Assembly: GCF_000471905.2 (NCBI RefSeq)
Contig: NW_006496077.1
Span: forward strand, 1,061,713 to 1,125,712
Direction: 5' to 3'
DNA: 64,000 nt
Source: Amborella trichopoda
Lineage: Eukaryota > Streptophyta > Magnoliopsida > Amborellales > Amborellaceae
This document shows, one piece after another, positions 10,886 to 21,671 of the stretch; the first letter of the stretch is position 1; each line of letters begins with the position of its first letter. Below the pieces are notes generated by a model. That model was not told the origin of the DNA and made no database searches. It was given only the letters and a program-made list of their open reading frames with translations. The translations under genes were made by a program, and so were the position numbers.

Positions 10886-11735
10886 GACACAGTCGGTGCT
10901 AGGCATGGCTGACTGTGTTAGAAGAAAGAGAGAGAATACACAGTCGGCGTTAGGCTTCACTGGCTGTGTTATACAAAGGAGAAGAGAGAGAAGATGTGGT
11001 CTGTGCTAGGCTTCATCGACTATGCTAGAAGAAGAGAGAGAAAATGCAGTCGGCACAAGGCTTTACCTATTGTGTTAGAAGAAGAGAGAGAAAATGCAGT
11101 CAGTGCTAGGCTTCACTGATTGTGTCAGAAGTGGAGAAAAGGAGAGACTCAGCCGGCACTAGGCTTGCGTCGGTTGTGATGGAAGAGAAGCAAAAGGGAG
11201 AGACCGAGCCAGTGCTAGGCTTCGCCGACTGTGATAGAAGAGAAGAAAGATAAAAACCTAGCCTGCGCTAGGCTTACACCAGTTGTGATGGAAGAAAAGG
11301 AAGAGAGGAAAATCGAATCGGCGCTAGGGTGCACCGACTATTACAGAAGAGAGATAGAGAGAGAAAAATTGAATCGACACTAAGTTTCATCGACTATGAC
11401 AGAAGAGGAGAGAGAAATACAGCTGGCGTTAGGCTTCACCAACTGCAACAGAAGAGAAGGAGAGAGAAAATGCAGCCAGTGCTAGGCTTCGCCAACTATA
11501 ACAAAGAAGGAGAAAGAAAAATCCAGCCGACACTAGGCTTTGCCGACTGAAACAAAAGAGAAGAAGAGATAAATCCAGTCGGCGTTAGACTTTGTCGACT
11601 GCAACAGAAGATAAGGAGAGAGAAATCCAGCCGATGCTAGGCTTCGCCGACTACAATAAAAGAGAAAGAGAGAGAGAAATCTAACCGACGCTAGGCTTTA
11701 CCGACTGCAACAGAAGAGGAGAGAGAAAAAGAGAT
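10886..11735. repeat. Hairpin minisatellite in element 1 U5, ~15 units of about 48-57 bp
   Basis: Units such as agtcggcgctaggcttcgcc followed by gact, then a GA-rich spacer, repeat about 15 times. The core is an inverted repeat: AGTCGGCG and CGCCGACT around an 8-base loop ctaggctt. One unit (near 11098-11127) has AGTCAGTG facing CACTGATT, that is, paired changes that keep the stem. GA-rich spacers grow into a pure GA tract at 11710-11880. Confidence 0.8.
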
Positions 11736-11961
11736 AGATAAAAAAAGAAAAGAGATAGAGATAGAGACGAGAAAGAGGGGAGGAGAGAGAAAGAGATAAA
11801 GTCGAGAAGAGGGGAGAAGAGAGAAAGAGAAGAGGAGAGAGAAAGGGGGAGGAGAGAAAGAGGGGAGGAGAGAGAAAATTTCCTACTTAAAGGGTATCAC
11901 CCTTTTCTTCTCTCTCCTCTCTCTCCAAAACGTACCCGCAAACTTAAGCAAAATTTACAAT

Positions 11962-12028
11962 TTTATTGATTGATCCAAGAAAAATGAATCCGTCCTTTGT
12001 ACAATGAAGTAGTGCATGTTTATATAGA
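11962..12028 (-). promoter_or_regulatory. TATA box and poly(A) signal of the element 1 LTR
   Basis: The minus strand reads TCTATATAAAC at about 12028-12019 and AATAAA at 11967-11962, ~55 bases further on. The same order occurs in element 2 and in the LTR at 59244. This fixes a short R region and sets U3 at about 1.2 kb. Confidence 0.6.
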
Positions 12029-13262
12029 ATTGGGCTAAAATGTGAGTGTACGCTAAAAAACTAACTAGAATTGAAGATAATTACATTTTAATTCAATTTA
12101 AAGAAATTCTAAAAATGGGTACCAAAGGATTGTTTTGCTTCGGCCAAACAATGTTTGGAATTCAAGAACAGTCCCTGCTACTGCCCGCGAACTAGCATGA
12201 CCTTCTGTGGCTGACCCAGGGTTATTCTGATGCTCATTTGATTGCAAGATTATTGTTTTCTTGTAGGGCTTAGTATGGTGATCATTCTGATACCAACTCC
12301 GAGCCATGAGTCATGTTTTTGAGCCACGATCATGAGATTTGAATTTTGGATGAATCTTGAAAACTTTAGATCGATTGTGTGTTTGTTCCTTGATGTTTCT
12401 TCGTACTTCTTCATTGAATCACACTAAGCATGCTGTCACAATCACGTTACAACAAACGTAGCTTGATTTCGTGTCTGGATGAAGATTTTGTCGTCTTGAG
12501 TTTTTTCACCGGAATCTTGAAATCCGACGATCAGAATTTACAGGAGATTTGATGCCTTCATGTGTGAAATCCAACCCTTAATTGTATGCCAGGGTTGGAC
12601 CAAAGATAGCCTCGAACCTCACGCACATAATGCAATTGGTTTCATGTTGATTGGGTATGGGAGCATCGTGATCTGGTTGCTTGAATGAGATGTGCTGCTA
12701 CTGAATTTTATGCAACATCCTTCATGGATCAGCGAACTTCATTTAGTTTTTCTCTTTGGGCATCGTCACGGGACATACCACATATCAAATTTTCTCGTCT
12801 TAATGAAACGAACATGCTCACCAAATTTGAGAGCGATCCAACTCGAAATGAGTGAGTTATAGGCCCCGAAAGTGACTGCCCATGACTGTAAAAACAACCA
12901 CTTTTAATGGTGTTTTGATGCAAAGTGGCCACACATAAATAGTGTACAACCTACCCCTTTTCGGTATTTTACCGATAACTTTGTTTTGGAGTGCCCGATT
13001 AAGACGAAACTTGACCCATAAGGGTATTCGATCGTGCCGGATCAAATGGCGGTGGTCCCACAGCTGTTTTCTTTGTGTTCACTGCCTTGGACATGTCTGA
13101 TCGCGATGAAACTTGGTAGGTGTTCTTTTGAAGTGCTAATGAAGATCTTGACCAATTCTAAAGCCATTCTAAGACTATCGGGAATTTCCACTTTTTTGTA
13201 GGCTTGATTGACATGCTTCCTACTAGGGACCAAGGTGCTGAAAAATACGTTCAAACAGATTC

Positions 13263-14336
13263 TTGGTGCTGGAAGGTCTACCTCTAGGGATTCCTTTGTC
13301 TCAAGAGTTGCCTCTAGCTCGTGGTTTCGTTCTGGCAAATTAAAAGTAGAGGGGGAAGCTTCATCTTTGGAGGATGCCACCATGACCTCGGAGAGGTGGC
13401 AAGGTATACTTAGATAAATAGGAGTGAAAGGGAGGATTTGGCCTTGTCTTTCCTCCTCTTTGAACATGTCTGTAATCATTCACCCCAGATCTTCAACATC
13501 ATCATGAGACGAGGGTCTTATCTCTCTCACAGGCTTCCAATCATCATCCTTTAACTTTTCTGGTGCTGAAAGGTCTGTGAAATAGTACTTAGCATCAGCA
13601 TAATGAGTCTCAGCTATGGGGAACGATCTCTTGCCAGCATGGACTATGTGTTGTCTCCCATCTCGGCTGTCCTTGAAGCATTGGTGAAGCGTGGAAGGTA
13701 CCACGCCCTGATCATGAAGTCAAGGGCAGTCGAGCAGGACATTGTAAGATGTATCGACGTCGATCACATGAAACTGAGTGTAATCATTGCGATCACGATC
13801 TTGAGGTGAAGACAAAATGTGCAAACTGGATTTTCTCCTGATTGGTTGAACCCTTGCACAGTGATGTAGGTAGGAGTGAGGTCGTCAGATCCTAATCTCA
13901 ATCGGGTGAGGATCCTTCTTAGGATCAGGTTGAGTGCTGACCCTCCATCCAACATGATTCGGTCGATATGGTTGGCATGTAATTCACCATTTACAAAGAG
14001 GGGGCGGTTGTGAAATTTGCATCCCATCTGAAGGTCGTCTTCAAAAAAGGAGATTGCTAAGCACCCACTCAGGATGGCTGGGTCAACCTCAATAGGCTCC
14101 ACTTCAATCTCGTACACCTCTGGGTTAGAAAGAGCTTGCACCAGGGCCATACGATAGACTTTAGACAGCAGGAGGGCATCATAGATACTTAGAAGGGCTA
14201 GAAGCTTTCTCAAGTGCCCAATTACATCATATTTCACTTTATCCTCACTAGTTTTCTGTGTTCCTAATCCAGTCACTGGTGTAGGTAGTAGGGTAGGAGT
14301 AGGAACAAGTTTTGGTTGAGTTTTGGTTTGTGACAC
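13263..14336 (-). pseudogene. Retropepsin-like protease region of element 2
   Basis: The frame 14336-13764 carries YDVIGHLRKLLALLSIYDAL and the active-site block MLDGGSALNLILRRIL (14336 frame, near 13955-13915), followed by VQGFNQSGENP. A frame change near 13790 shifts to YNVLLDCP, a stop, and LHDQGVVPSTLHQCFKDS at 13704-13480. YADAKYYF follows, then, after a stop, the tail (13479-13263). The D-G-G active-site form matches element 1. Loss of G in LLGRPW (LLDCP) and the frame changes mark it as dead. Confidence 0.8.
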
Positions 14337-14372
14337 TGGTTGAATTTGTTGTTCAGCTGGTGCGGTCTGGGT

Positions 14373-15578
14373 TTATGGGGAGGCAATAGGTATTTGTATT
14401 GGGGATGTAGAGATTTGAGGTTTAGGCTTAGAGAAAAGTGAAGGGTCATGAAACTTGAGAATTTTGAGCTTTTGAGGTGTGGGTTGTAGCTTCTTTCCCA
14501 ATCTTAGGCTCATTTCCCCAGTGCTGGATAGTACTTCCAAGATTTGCACCATGTGGAAGGCCTCTTTGGAAGAGGAGCTTGAGGATGACTTGGTTTTGGC
14601 TTGGGTTGACAAGGTGTCAACGACTGTTAAGAATCCAACCACCTGAGCTAGCATTTTTCTTAGGTGCTTCTGCTGCGACCTGTTGAGGCTGATGCCTCCG
14701 AGCTTTCTGTTTAGAGTGTTGAAGTCTGGGCATTGTCGAGCTGCACCTCTATAAGAAATAGAAGAGGAGAGAGGAGAAGAAGAGTTAGAATGTTATGGGT
14801 AGCTTTTTACGTTGTCGCCATAATTGGACGTGTGCAAGGGATATTTTAGGTCTTGCCCCAGCTTTGACCAAAGTGGGGTCCTTTTAGTGTGGTCACCCAT
14901 ATCGGACGACTCCCGAGTTGTGGATGACTCAAGGACGTCCATCTGATTGGATGACAGGATAAGGCGAGCTACACCTGGGATGAACTCCTGTAAGTTTGGA
15001 AGTGGAGGAAGGGGCCTGAGAAATTCTTTCTCAACTGGTGGTTGAGGGAGACTATTCCTCCGACGAGTGGACCTGGGTGCCTGTCTCCTTTTGGATCCTT
15101 GAGGAGGGGTTTAGTTCACCCTATCTGATTGATGAGTAGTCCTAGCTTAGTGGACTGCCTCATGCTTTAGGGATTCGAGCCTACTTTGCCCATGGTAGAC
15201 TTCCCAAGGCTGAGAAGTCGAGGGCTTCAAAGGGCCCAGTGTATGCTCATAGGGGACCTTTAGTGGGATTTCCTCTTGGACGGAAGTGACAGCTTGGAAG
15301 CGCTCTGGGAGAATGACACAATTGATGTGGCCTTCATGTACCTTCTGAGTGACTATAGCTTCGAACCTAGAGCATTCTTTCAGCTCATGGCCCCATACTT
15401 AGTGATATGCGCACCAGAGGTTTTTCGATCCCTGGGAAAGGCGTTTAGTCTACCTAGAGGGCTTGGGAGTGACGAGACCCTGTTGAAACATTGCCTCGAA
15501 GAGGGCCTGCAGAGGGTCTAGCTCAGCGCTTCCCAGGGCTTGCGTCGAGAGTTCTTCTTGCACTAGTGGAAGAGGGAC
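14373..15578 (-). pseudogene. Gag-PR linker region of element 2
   Basis: The conserved part is 14654-14373: VVGFLTVVDTLSTQAK, a serine run, then a Pro/Lys-rich tail. It is equivalent to 6260-6042 in element 1. The rest (14660-15570) is degenerate with many stops, as in element 1. Open plus-strand frames here (15276-15757) are shadows of this conserved minus-strand coding. Confidence 0.5.
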
Positions 15579-16010
15579 TTAAGGGTGTCCTTCTGGTTTA
15601 TCATGAACTTCCTGGCATTGCTGCATCTTCTTTGCCAACAGCTCATGGAAGCCAGTGCATTCACTCACGTCATGGCCTCGTGTCTGGTGATACACAAACC
15701 AGAGGTTCTCAATTCCTAGAGGCAGGAACTTGGGCTGCCTTGCCGACTTTGGCATGATGTACTCCTCTTCGAGCATTATGGAAAATAGTGCACGGAGGAT
15801 GGCAGATGCCCCATCATCTTCTTGTATTGTCATTATGTGAGAAGCCTCAGTCGCCCCGAATGCTTTCTTTAACTCTACGAGCTTTATCTGACCCTTGTTA
15901 ATAAGGGCTTCAATAATGTCATTGAGCTTTTAGCAGTCCTGAGTGGGGTGGCTTACTTTCCTATGATAGGCGTAGTACCTCTCATTTGTCTCCTGTCCAG
16001 CTTGTTCTAG
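15579..16010 (-). pseudogene. gag: Gag nucleocapsid-like region of element 2
   Basis: Near 15985-15930 the minus strand gives YYAYHRKVSHPTQDC. It is followed, after a stop, by LNDIIEALINKGQIKLVEL, and at 15833-15579 by YHQTRGHDVSEC. The first Cys of each knuckle is lost (Tyr, Val) compared with element 1. The helix MTIQEDDGASAILRALF between the knuckles matches 7090-7000 of element 1. Confidence 0.6.
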
Positions 16011-16274
16011 AGTTCTGACCTCCAGTAGTTGGATCATGTTTCGCTCCAATAATAGTCGAAATAGTGTAGGGACCCACTACTTGTTGAAGGGGTACACCTT
16101 ATTCTGGTCTTGGATGCAGAAGTCACTTCGATTTATGCTTTTTGGAGGCATGACATTGCTGTAGGACTGCTGCTTGCCCCCGGCATGAGACGTTTGTGCC
16201 TCGAAGAGGTCCAGGGTTTGAGGGGCGGCGTTCTTAGTATCAGTCATGGTGACGGCTGCACTGATCTTTGCTTT

Positions 16275-16880
16275 CTACTGGTTGCCCCGATTATTGGAGC
16301 AAGAGTTCGAGCTAGAGGGTTGCTGACAAGATCTTCCATGGTGTTTGGATAGACCATCAATACGAACAGCTTTAGAGATGAGCTCTGACATGGAGGGTGG
16401 ATTGGAAGCCTCAACATGCAGGGTAATCTCTGGAAGTATATTTCGTATACAGGTTTGAACTGCTTCTTTTTCGGTCATAAGAGTGGCATGGAAGTTTGCC
16501 AGCTCTCTCCATCGGGCGATGAACTTGTCAACTGGCTCACTAGGGCCTTGAGTCAGAGTGAGGAGCTCGACGGTCTCCACGTTTCTCTGGACTTCATAGA
16601 AGCGTTGGTAAAACAACTGCTCCATTTCCTGCCAATTGTGCACCTAGTTTGGAGGCAGTCGAGCATTCCACTAGAAGGCTGGCCCTTCGAGAGTCTAGAC
16701 GAATTTACGGAGGAGGAGTCGCCCGTTAGTTGTCGTCTCTCGACAAGCCACTTGGAAGTGAGCAGTATGCTAGTGCGGGGATGTAGTACCATTGAACAAG
16801 GGGAGCTTCCCTTTTTGATAGTTTGGGGGAAACGACACTTGGTCATTGTACGAGGGGTACGGCTTCTGGTAGATCGGCGC
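16275..16880 (-). pseudogene. gag: Gag capsid domain of element 2
   Basis: The frame 16643-16275 reads HNWQEMEQLFYQRFYEVQRN, then EPVDKFIARWRELANFHA and MSELISKAVRIDGLSKHHG. It is the Retrotrans_gag pattern and aligns with 7950-7666 in element 1. The preceding piece (16840-16650) holds YQKGKLPLFNGT and CRETT before a stop; frame changes separate them. It extends further C-terminally than element 1, with a Ser/Asn-rich end. Confidence 0.8.
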
Positions 16881-16940
16881 CTCTTGCATGCCCGAGACCT
16901 TATTCTTGAGGCTATGGGCTACCACGACATTTATGTCGGT

Positions 16941-18645
16941 TTAGGAAACCCCACGAGAAGGAGAGCTGTCTTGGGAGGCCGGTGAGGTAGTTTGCTTGGG
17001 AACTGTGTTCTCACCGATCGGGGAACTGGTCTCATGGTGAGGAGAAGGGGACTTGGCGGCTTCTAGGCATTCCATCTTTTCGAGGATGGACTGCATCATT
17101 ACCTCGAACCTATTCATCCGTTCTTCTTGGGTGTTGTTCGGCTCGTTGATCACCATAATACTGACCATTTCTTCTGGAAGGTCAAAGTCAGGTGAAGTAG
17201 TGGACGGCTGGGGTTGGCGAGTCATGCGTGGCAAGACGGTCTGCAAGCGATCAGCATGCCCCGACTGGACTCGAGCCTTGTACGTCAATCGTGTGAGGAT
17301 CGATTCTTAACGGTCTTGGGATCGTGGCTTCTGGGAAGCGATCACTGAGCAATACTCTTGGACTGGCTCGATCTCTAAGTTCTACAGAGGGAAGAAGGGA
17401 TTACGAGGCAAGAGGTCACCAAATGTGGTAACCCCAATTGCCTTGCGGGCTTCTTTAGTCAGAATCTGCAGACCTTTCATTTCCTTGATCCTGAGGTGAC
17501 TATGGACCTAACCGCAGAACCGAGCTTGAGGCTTGGACTGCCCCATATTTCTTTAGCAGACGAGGGCCATGTCGATTAGCTGAAGAAAAGGTCCAAGGAC
17601 AGAGGCCAACCTGGGTCACTGCCTTGGAGGCTGCAGGCTTCTGTCTGACATCAGGCCATTGCCCCAAATTCCCTTGTGAGGCCCGAGTGCATGCCTAACT
17701 TGAGGCGACTGACTCAAGATGGTACTCTTAGAAAAACCCTTTGCGTATCAAGTCTCGAGGTGCTTGCTTGGTGTAGGAAGAGCGATAAAAAAAGGGGTTG
17801 GTTCATGACTCCGCCTGAGTCGGGATCGAGCAGGAACCAACAAAGCTGGTGCATATGCACCTTTGGGGTTAGTCATCCGGGTAACTTGGGGGTCAGCCAG
17901 AGCTCGGTCAACTGGTTCGACCTCAGGAGGTCGGGACCAGGTAAGAACCCATCTCTCAATGGGTGAAACTGTGTGTGCTCGGAGGGAGGACGAAGTGGTT
18001 GACCCCCGTGCACTCGAGCTGGCGTAGAGCTGATGCTGCCTCGAGCTGTGGGATGCATGGCGCACACATGGTTTATCCCAAGAAGGCCTAGCCTTGATCA
18101 CGAGCTCGAGGCAGCGTGAAAGTTGCCCCGAGATGTGGCTTGAGTGGATGGACCACGAGCCTTCAGGTATGTGTTCGAGGGCGGGAGACCCCAAGATCTC
18201 CGCCTCTGTGTGCCGAGCCTCTAAGTGTTGAGGTTCGGGGTAGTGAAGGAGTTCGAGGGGTAGCCTAACAGCAACCCTCAAAAGCGATGACAACTTCATT
18301 GCCTTTCCCAAGAGTGGACATGGCAGCCTTCCGACGTACCCCAGCAATATGACTTGCAAGGGACTTGCTAGTAGCAGGGTGCGTGTCTTTTGCGGTTGCA
18401 GATGTGCTACCAATGCAAGGGGCCTTGGTGGGGGGTCCACCAGGGCAAGGAAATGGGGACTCATAGACTTTTAAGTCCTTGCTCACACCAACCGAGGAAA
18501 AAACCTGGGAGCCAGACTGTGAGTCCCAACTTGGAAGGAATGTAGGGACGGAAGCTTGAACAATTTGCTTCTCTAGGACGGTCACAAGTGTGGGGATGAG
18601 AAAGTCCCCGACTCGGATGAACGGGTTGAATAACCCAGATGCCAT
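16941..18645 (-). pseudogene. gag: Gag leader of element 2
   Basis: The frame opens at 18645 with MASGLFNPFIRVGDFLIP and runs 127 codons to 18265. It then changes frame (18464-17748), with a Ser/His/Arg/Pro-rich stretch including HISGQLSRCLELVIK. A further open piece at 17288-16941 has NNTQEERMNRFEVMMQSILE, the coiled-coil-like block ahead of capsid. It has fewer stops than element 1 and shows that the leader was a long coding region of about 550 residues. No known domain. Confidence 0.6.
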
Positions 18646-18766
18646 AGAAAGTAGTGCAGAATGGGAAAGAAGATACTAATCAGAGATCGCTCTCTCGGGC
18701 ACCTTGTTCAAGAACAGGGGCAGGTATCCAACTAGTGAGAGAGGAATTTTGGATGTGAGGTAGGGA

Positions 18767-18795
18767 CCAAACTCACCTGGGTCCGTGACTTACTC
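18767..18795 (-). other. Splice-donor-like motifs in element 2 U5
   Basis: On the minus strand CCGAGTAAGTCAC (18795-18788) is followed by CCCAGGTGAGTTTG (18775-18767), the second a full CAG|GTGAGT consensus. The first aligns with the motif in element 1. Confidence 0.4.
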
Positions 18796-19519
18796 GGTCT
18801 TACTCATGCAGGCGCCCTCTTAGATCACGACGAAAAGCCCCCTAGTGGCTTTAACTGGTTCAGAATCACATCCCTTGACCTGCAATCTCCTTGTTTTCTG
18901 TATAACACTACTATGGTTTATTTGCAAGACAAGTGGGCTGAAAGGCCCACCCTTATCTTAGAGCAACGTACATTCGTATGGCTAAGAATGTGAGAAGTTA
19001 GGGTGATGAAATTGAAGGTTTGAATGAGAGGAGAAAAGAACAGGGTACTCGACAAGGAGATGAGGAGAGCATGATAGCTAGACCAGTGCAATGACCGACT
19101 CGGAGTGGTAACAAGATGGGCATGGTACTTTGGACCGGCGTGACGGCAATATTACTCGAAACCAAGGTCGACATGACTGTCCTAATCTGGTATGGCAGCA
19201 AGATGGGCATGGTACTCGGGTCCAACACGACGGCAATATTGCTATGACAACACTAGACTGAGTCCACCCTCTGCCAAGTGAGAAGAGAATGAAGAAAATG
19301 CACGAGACGAAGTAGAGATGGGGTCCCGACGGCGCTAAGCGTCACCACCCATAACTCCATAACTATGGAGTAGCAGTGTTACATCCCTTAGACGGTGCTA
19401 TACACTACTGCTCATGACTAGAGGGTGAGTAGTAAACTACGGGAGGTGTTAAGCACCGTCATTGGGGCAACATAAGAAGGCAGCATACCCTTGCATAGGC
19501 GGAAATAGCCTCTTGTAAA

Positions 19520-19855
19520 GCGCACGACGATAGCCATTCGCGAGGTGCACGACAACAGTTATTGCCAAGGCACACGGCGATGGGCGTGGGATGCAAGAAG
19601 AGCCTGNGCACAGCGATAGGAACCAAGCGCACGAAGAAGGATTGTGAACGGCGATAGGCACCGAGTGTGCGAAGAAGGCTCACAGACGGTGATAGACAAC
19701 GAGCGCACGAAGAGGCCTGTAGATGGTGATAGGCACCGAGCGCAAGAAGAAGGCTTGTGGATGGCGATAGGCACCAAGAGCATGCAGAAAGCTCGCGGAT
19801 GGCGATAGGCACCAAGCGCGTAAAGGAAGCTCACGTACGGCGATAGGTGCTGCAC
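19520..19855. repeat. 38-bp minisatellite in element 2 U5
   Basis: About eight units of 37-38 bp start with gcgataggcaccgag and continue with gcgcacgaagaaggct. It sits at the place of the hairpin minisatellite of element 1 but has a different unit, so the array turns over fast. Because the unit has no stop codon on the minus strand, several overlapping open frames appear there; they are not genes. Confidence 0.8.
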
Positions 19856-20324
19856 GACTTCTCGTGAGAGACGATAGACATCACCGTCTGTGATAGGAAC
19901 GCAACAGGGGGAGGCCCTTACGGGTGGAAATAAGTTTCTTCGTCTGTGCTCTTCACTGAGATGTCGAGGACATATCTATGGACGGCGATGAGCAGTGCCC
20001 TCTGCAAGCCTCGCTGAGAGATAGAGATGGACAAACAAAAGGGGAAAAGGAGCTTTCGCATGGCGCTACCATCGCCATGTGTGACCTGTGAAACCACAAG
20101 AGGGGGAAAAACAAAGAAAGAGTCATGCACGGCACCGCCACTGCCGTGCATGGCCTTTGAGGGAAGTTCAGACGAAGAAGAAGGAAAAAAAAAGAAAAGC
20201 AGAGGAAGAAGATTTACCTTGAGCCTAGGGGTACTGGTCTAAAATTTTCTCTCTCCTTACTCTCTCTCTCCAAATGTGACCCAACAATGACAAGGAAAGA
20301 GAATTCTATTAAGTAAAAATTCTC

Positions 20325-20377
20325 TTTATTGAAGGGTTCAAGCCTTTGCGTACAATGATGATATGTGGTATATATAG
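20325..20377 (-). promoter_or_regulatory. TATA box and poly(A) signal of the element 2 LTR
   Basis: The minus strand reads CTATATATACC at about 20378-20368 and CAATAAAG near 20331-20324. The spacing (~45 bases) matches element 1. Confidence 0.6.
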
Positions 20378-21671
20378 AATTGTGCCCAAACATGGGTGGA
20401 TTGATCAAAATTAAACCTAATTGCTGAAAATTAAGATTTAACTGAATTAAAAGAAATTAGAAAATAGGGTGCAAAATGACATATTTACCCCTTCCTAACA
20501 ATTTGTGGAATTTCAGGACAGTCCTTGAGTTGCCCTAGAACGTGCATGATTTTTCACGGATGATTGGAGTTGTTCTAATTCTCGTTTGATCGAAAGATGA
20601 TTATTTTCTTATAGGGCTCGGCATGGCGATCGATTTGATTCCAACTTCGAGCCATGGATCGTGTTTTTAAGGCACGATCATGTGACTTGAAATTTGAATG
20701 AATATTGAAACTATGGATCGATTGTGTGCTTGTTCCTTGATTTTTTTTCTATGATTTCCCCACTGGATCACACTGGGCATGCCGTCACGATCGCGGGGCA
20801 ACAAACGAAGCTCGATTCCGTGCTCGGATAAAGATTTTTCAACCTTGGAGTTTTGGCCGGAATCTAAATTTTCGATGACGAAATTTGCGATCACTTTGTT
20901 GTCTTTATGTGTGAAATCCAACCGTTCATCTTATACAGTGTTCGGACTAGATATAGCCCTAGACCTTACGCACACGGATGAACTGGTTTTGCATCGATTC
21001 AGTCCGAGAGCGGCGTGATTTGGCCGCTCGAGTGAGGCACGATGCTGCTGATTTTTCTGCACTTTGTTCACAGATCAGCAACTTCTCTTTAGCTTTTCTT
21101 CGCGCTCAGGCGTCGTCGCGAGGTGTGCCACATATCGAAACGTCTGTCTTGACGAGGTGAACACGCTTACAAATTTGAGCAAGATCTGACTTGAGACGGA
21201 TGAGATATGAGCATCGAAAGTCACTGATCGTGACTGCCCCTTCAATGGAGTTGAGTTGCAAGGTTGCCACAGGGGAATAGCGTACAGCTCCTCCTGTTTC
21301 ACTCTTTTGCCTATAACTTCTTCTTGGAAAATCTGTTCAAGTTGAAATTTGACCCCTGGGGATTTTCAACAGTGCCGGATCCAATGGCAATGGTTCCATA
21401 GTAAATTGAGATACCGAAAATATAACTCTAGTTATAGGATCCATTTCAGGGTGTTAGAGGATGATTCTTCCGAAACTGTTTCTCAATCCCCACTACCATG
21501 AACATGTCCAAATGTGACAAACCTTGGCAAGAGACTTTTAGGAGCCGTCATGAAGATCCAGAGCAGTTCTGGGGCTATTATGAGTCACTCAATAGTTTCA
21601 CTGTTTGTTAGGCTTCATTGACCGGGGACGCATGATGATGAAAAATATCTTTCAACAAACACTACTAGCGA

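Larger units (their letters stand above)
1..13257 (-). mobile_element. Element 1: Tat-type Ty3/gypsy relative with gag-PR and an antisense PMD gene
   Basis: Reading on the minus strand, an LTR (10089-13257) is followed by a PBS (10067-10085), a Gag start at 9990, capsid, knuckle and protease regions down to about 4056, then a PMD gene on the opposite strand (3919 to 221) and a 76-bp repeat at the window edge. No reverse transcriptase, RNase H or integrase is visible between protease and the PMD gene, so this copy would depend on enzymes from relatives. The 3' LTR would lie left of the window. The outer LTR end reads ..CAAACA on the plus strand (TGTTTG on minus) and abuts element 2 at 13258, which fits insertion of element 1 into element 2. 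That the PMD gene belongs to this element is inferred from position; no LTR-like boundary is seen between them. Confidence 0.7.
10089..13257 (-). repeat. LTR of element 1 (5' LTR in element orientation)
   Basis: The outer end is at 13257 (TGTTTG.. on minus) and the inner end is beside the PBS near 10089. Its U3 (about 12030-13257) aligns along its length with the element 2 LTR at about 20380-21661, and its U5 end (10180-10330) aligns with 18692-18860 and, in plus orientation, with 57880-58142. TATA and poly(A) signals are at 11962-12028. The next five bases, gattc (13258-13262), are a candidate target duplication; the partner would be outside the window. The U5 is ~1.9 kb, much longer than usual. 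Confidence 0.8.
13258..21661 (-). mobile_element. Element 2: Tat-type Ty3/gypsy gag-PR copy, interrupted by element 1
   Basis: The order on the minus strand is LTR (21661-~18692), Gag leader, capsid, knuckle, linker and protease. It follows element 1 piece by piece. The body stops at 13263 within the tail of the protease region (..LPAPRI), exactly where the LTR of element 1 begins, so its remaining part should lie beyond element 1, left of the window. Whether it once had RT and integrase cannot be seen. At 21662 it abuts protease-coding sequence of element 3, which runs the other way. Confidence 0.75.
18692..21661 (-). repeat. LTR of element 2
   Basis: The outer end is at 21661 (TGTTTGTTGAAAG on minus); the inner end is near 18692. 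U3 aligns with element 1 (for example gttgtgctcttccttgatt-like words at 20720 and 12370, and ACGGTTGGATTTCACACA). A deletion of ~150 bases at about 18691, compared with 10040-10186 in element 1, removes the PBS and the very end of U5. An ambiguous base is at 19607. Confidence 0.75.

Noticed and set aside
15276..15757. Plus-strand frames of 81 and 88 codons
   Set aside because: Antisense shadows of the element 2 Gag knuckle and linker region, whose minus-strand reading aligns with element 1.
19449..19855. Overlapping minus-strand frames with repeated Ala/Tyr/Cys/Arg motifs, perhaps a repeat protein
   Set aside because: Produced by a 38-bp minisatellite within an LTR; the period is not a multiple of three and all frames are open.
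21662..21666. ctact next to the element 2 LTR end as proven target duplication
   Set aside because: The second copy is outside the window; the match with the duplication of the solo LTR is probably chance.
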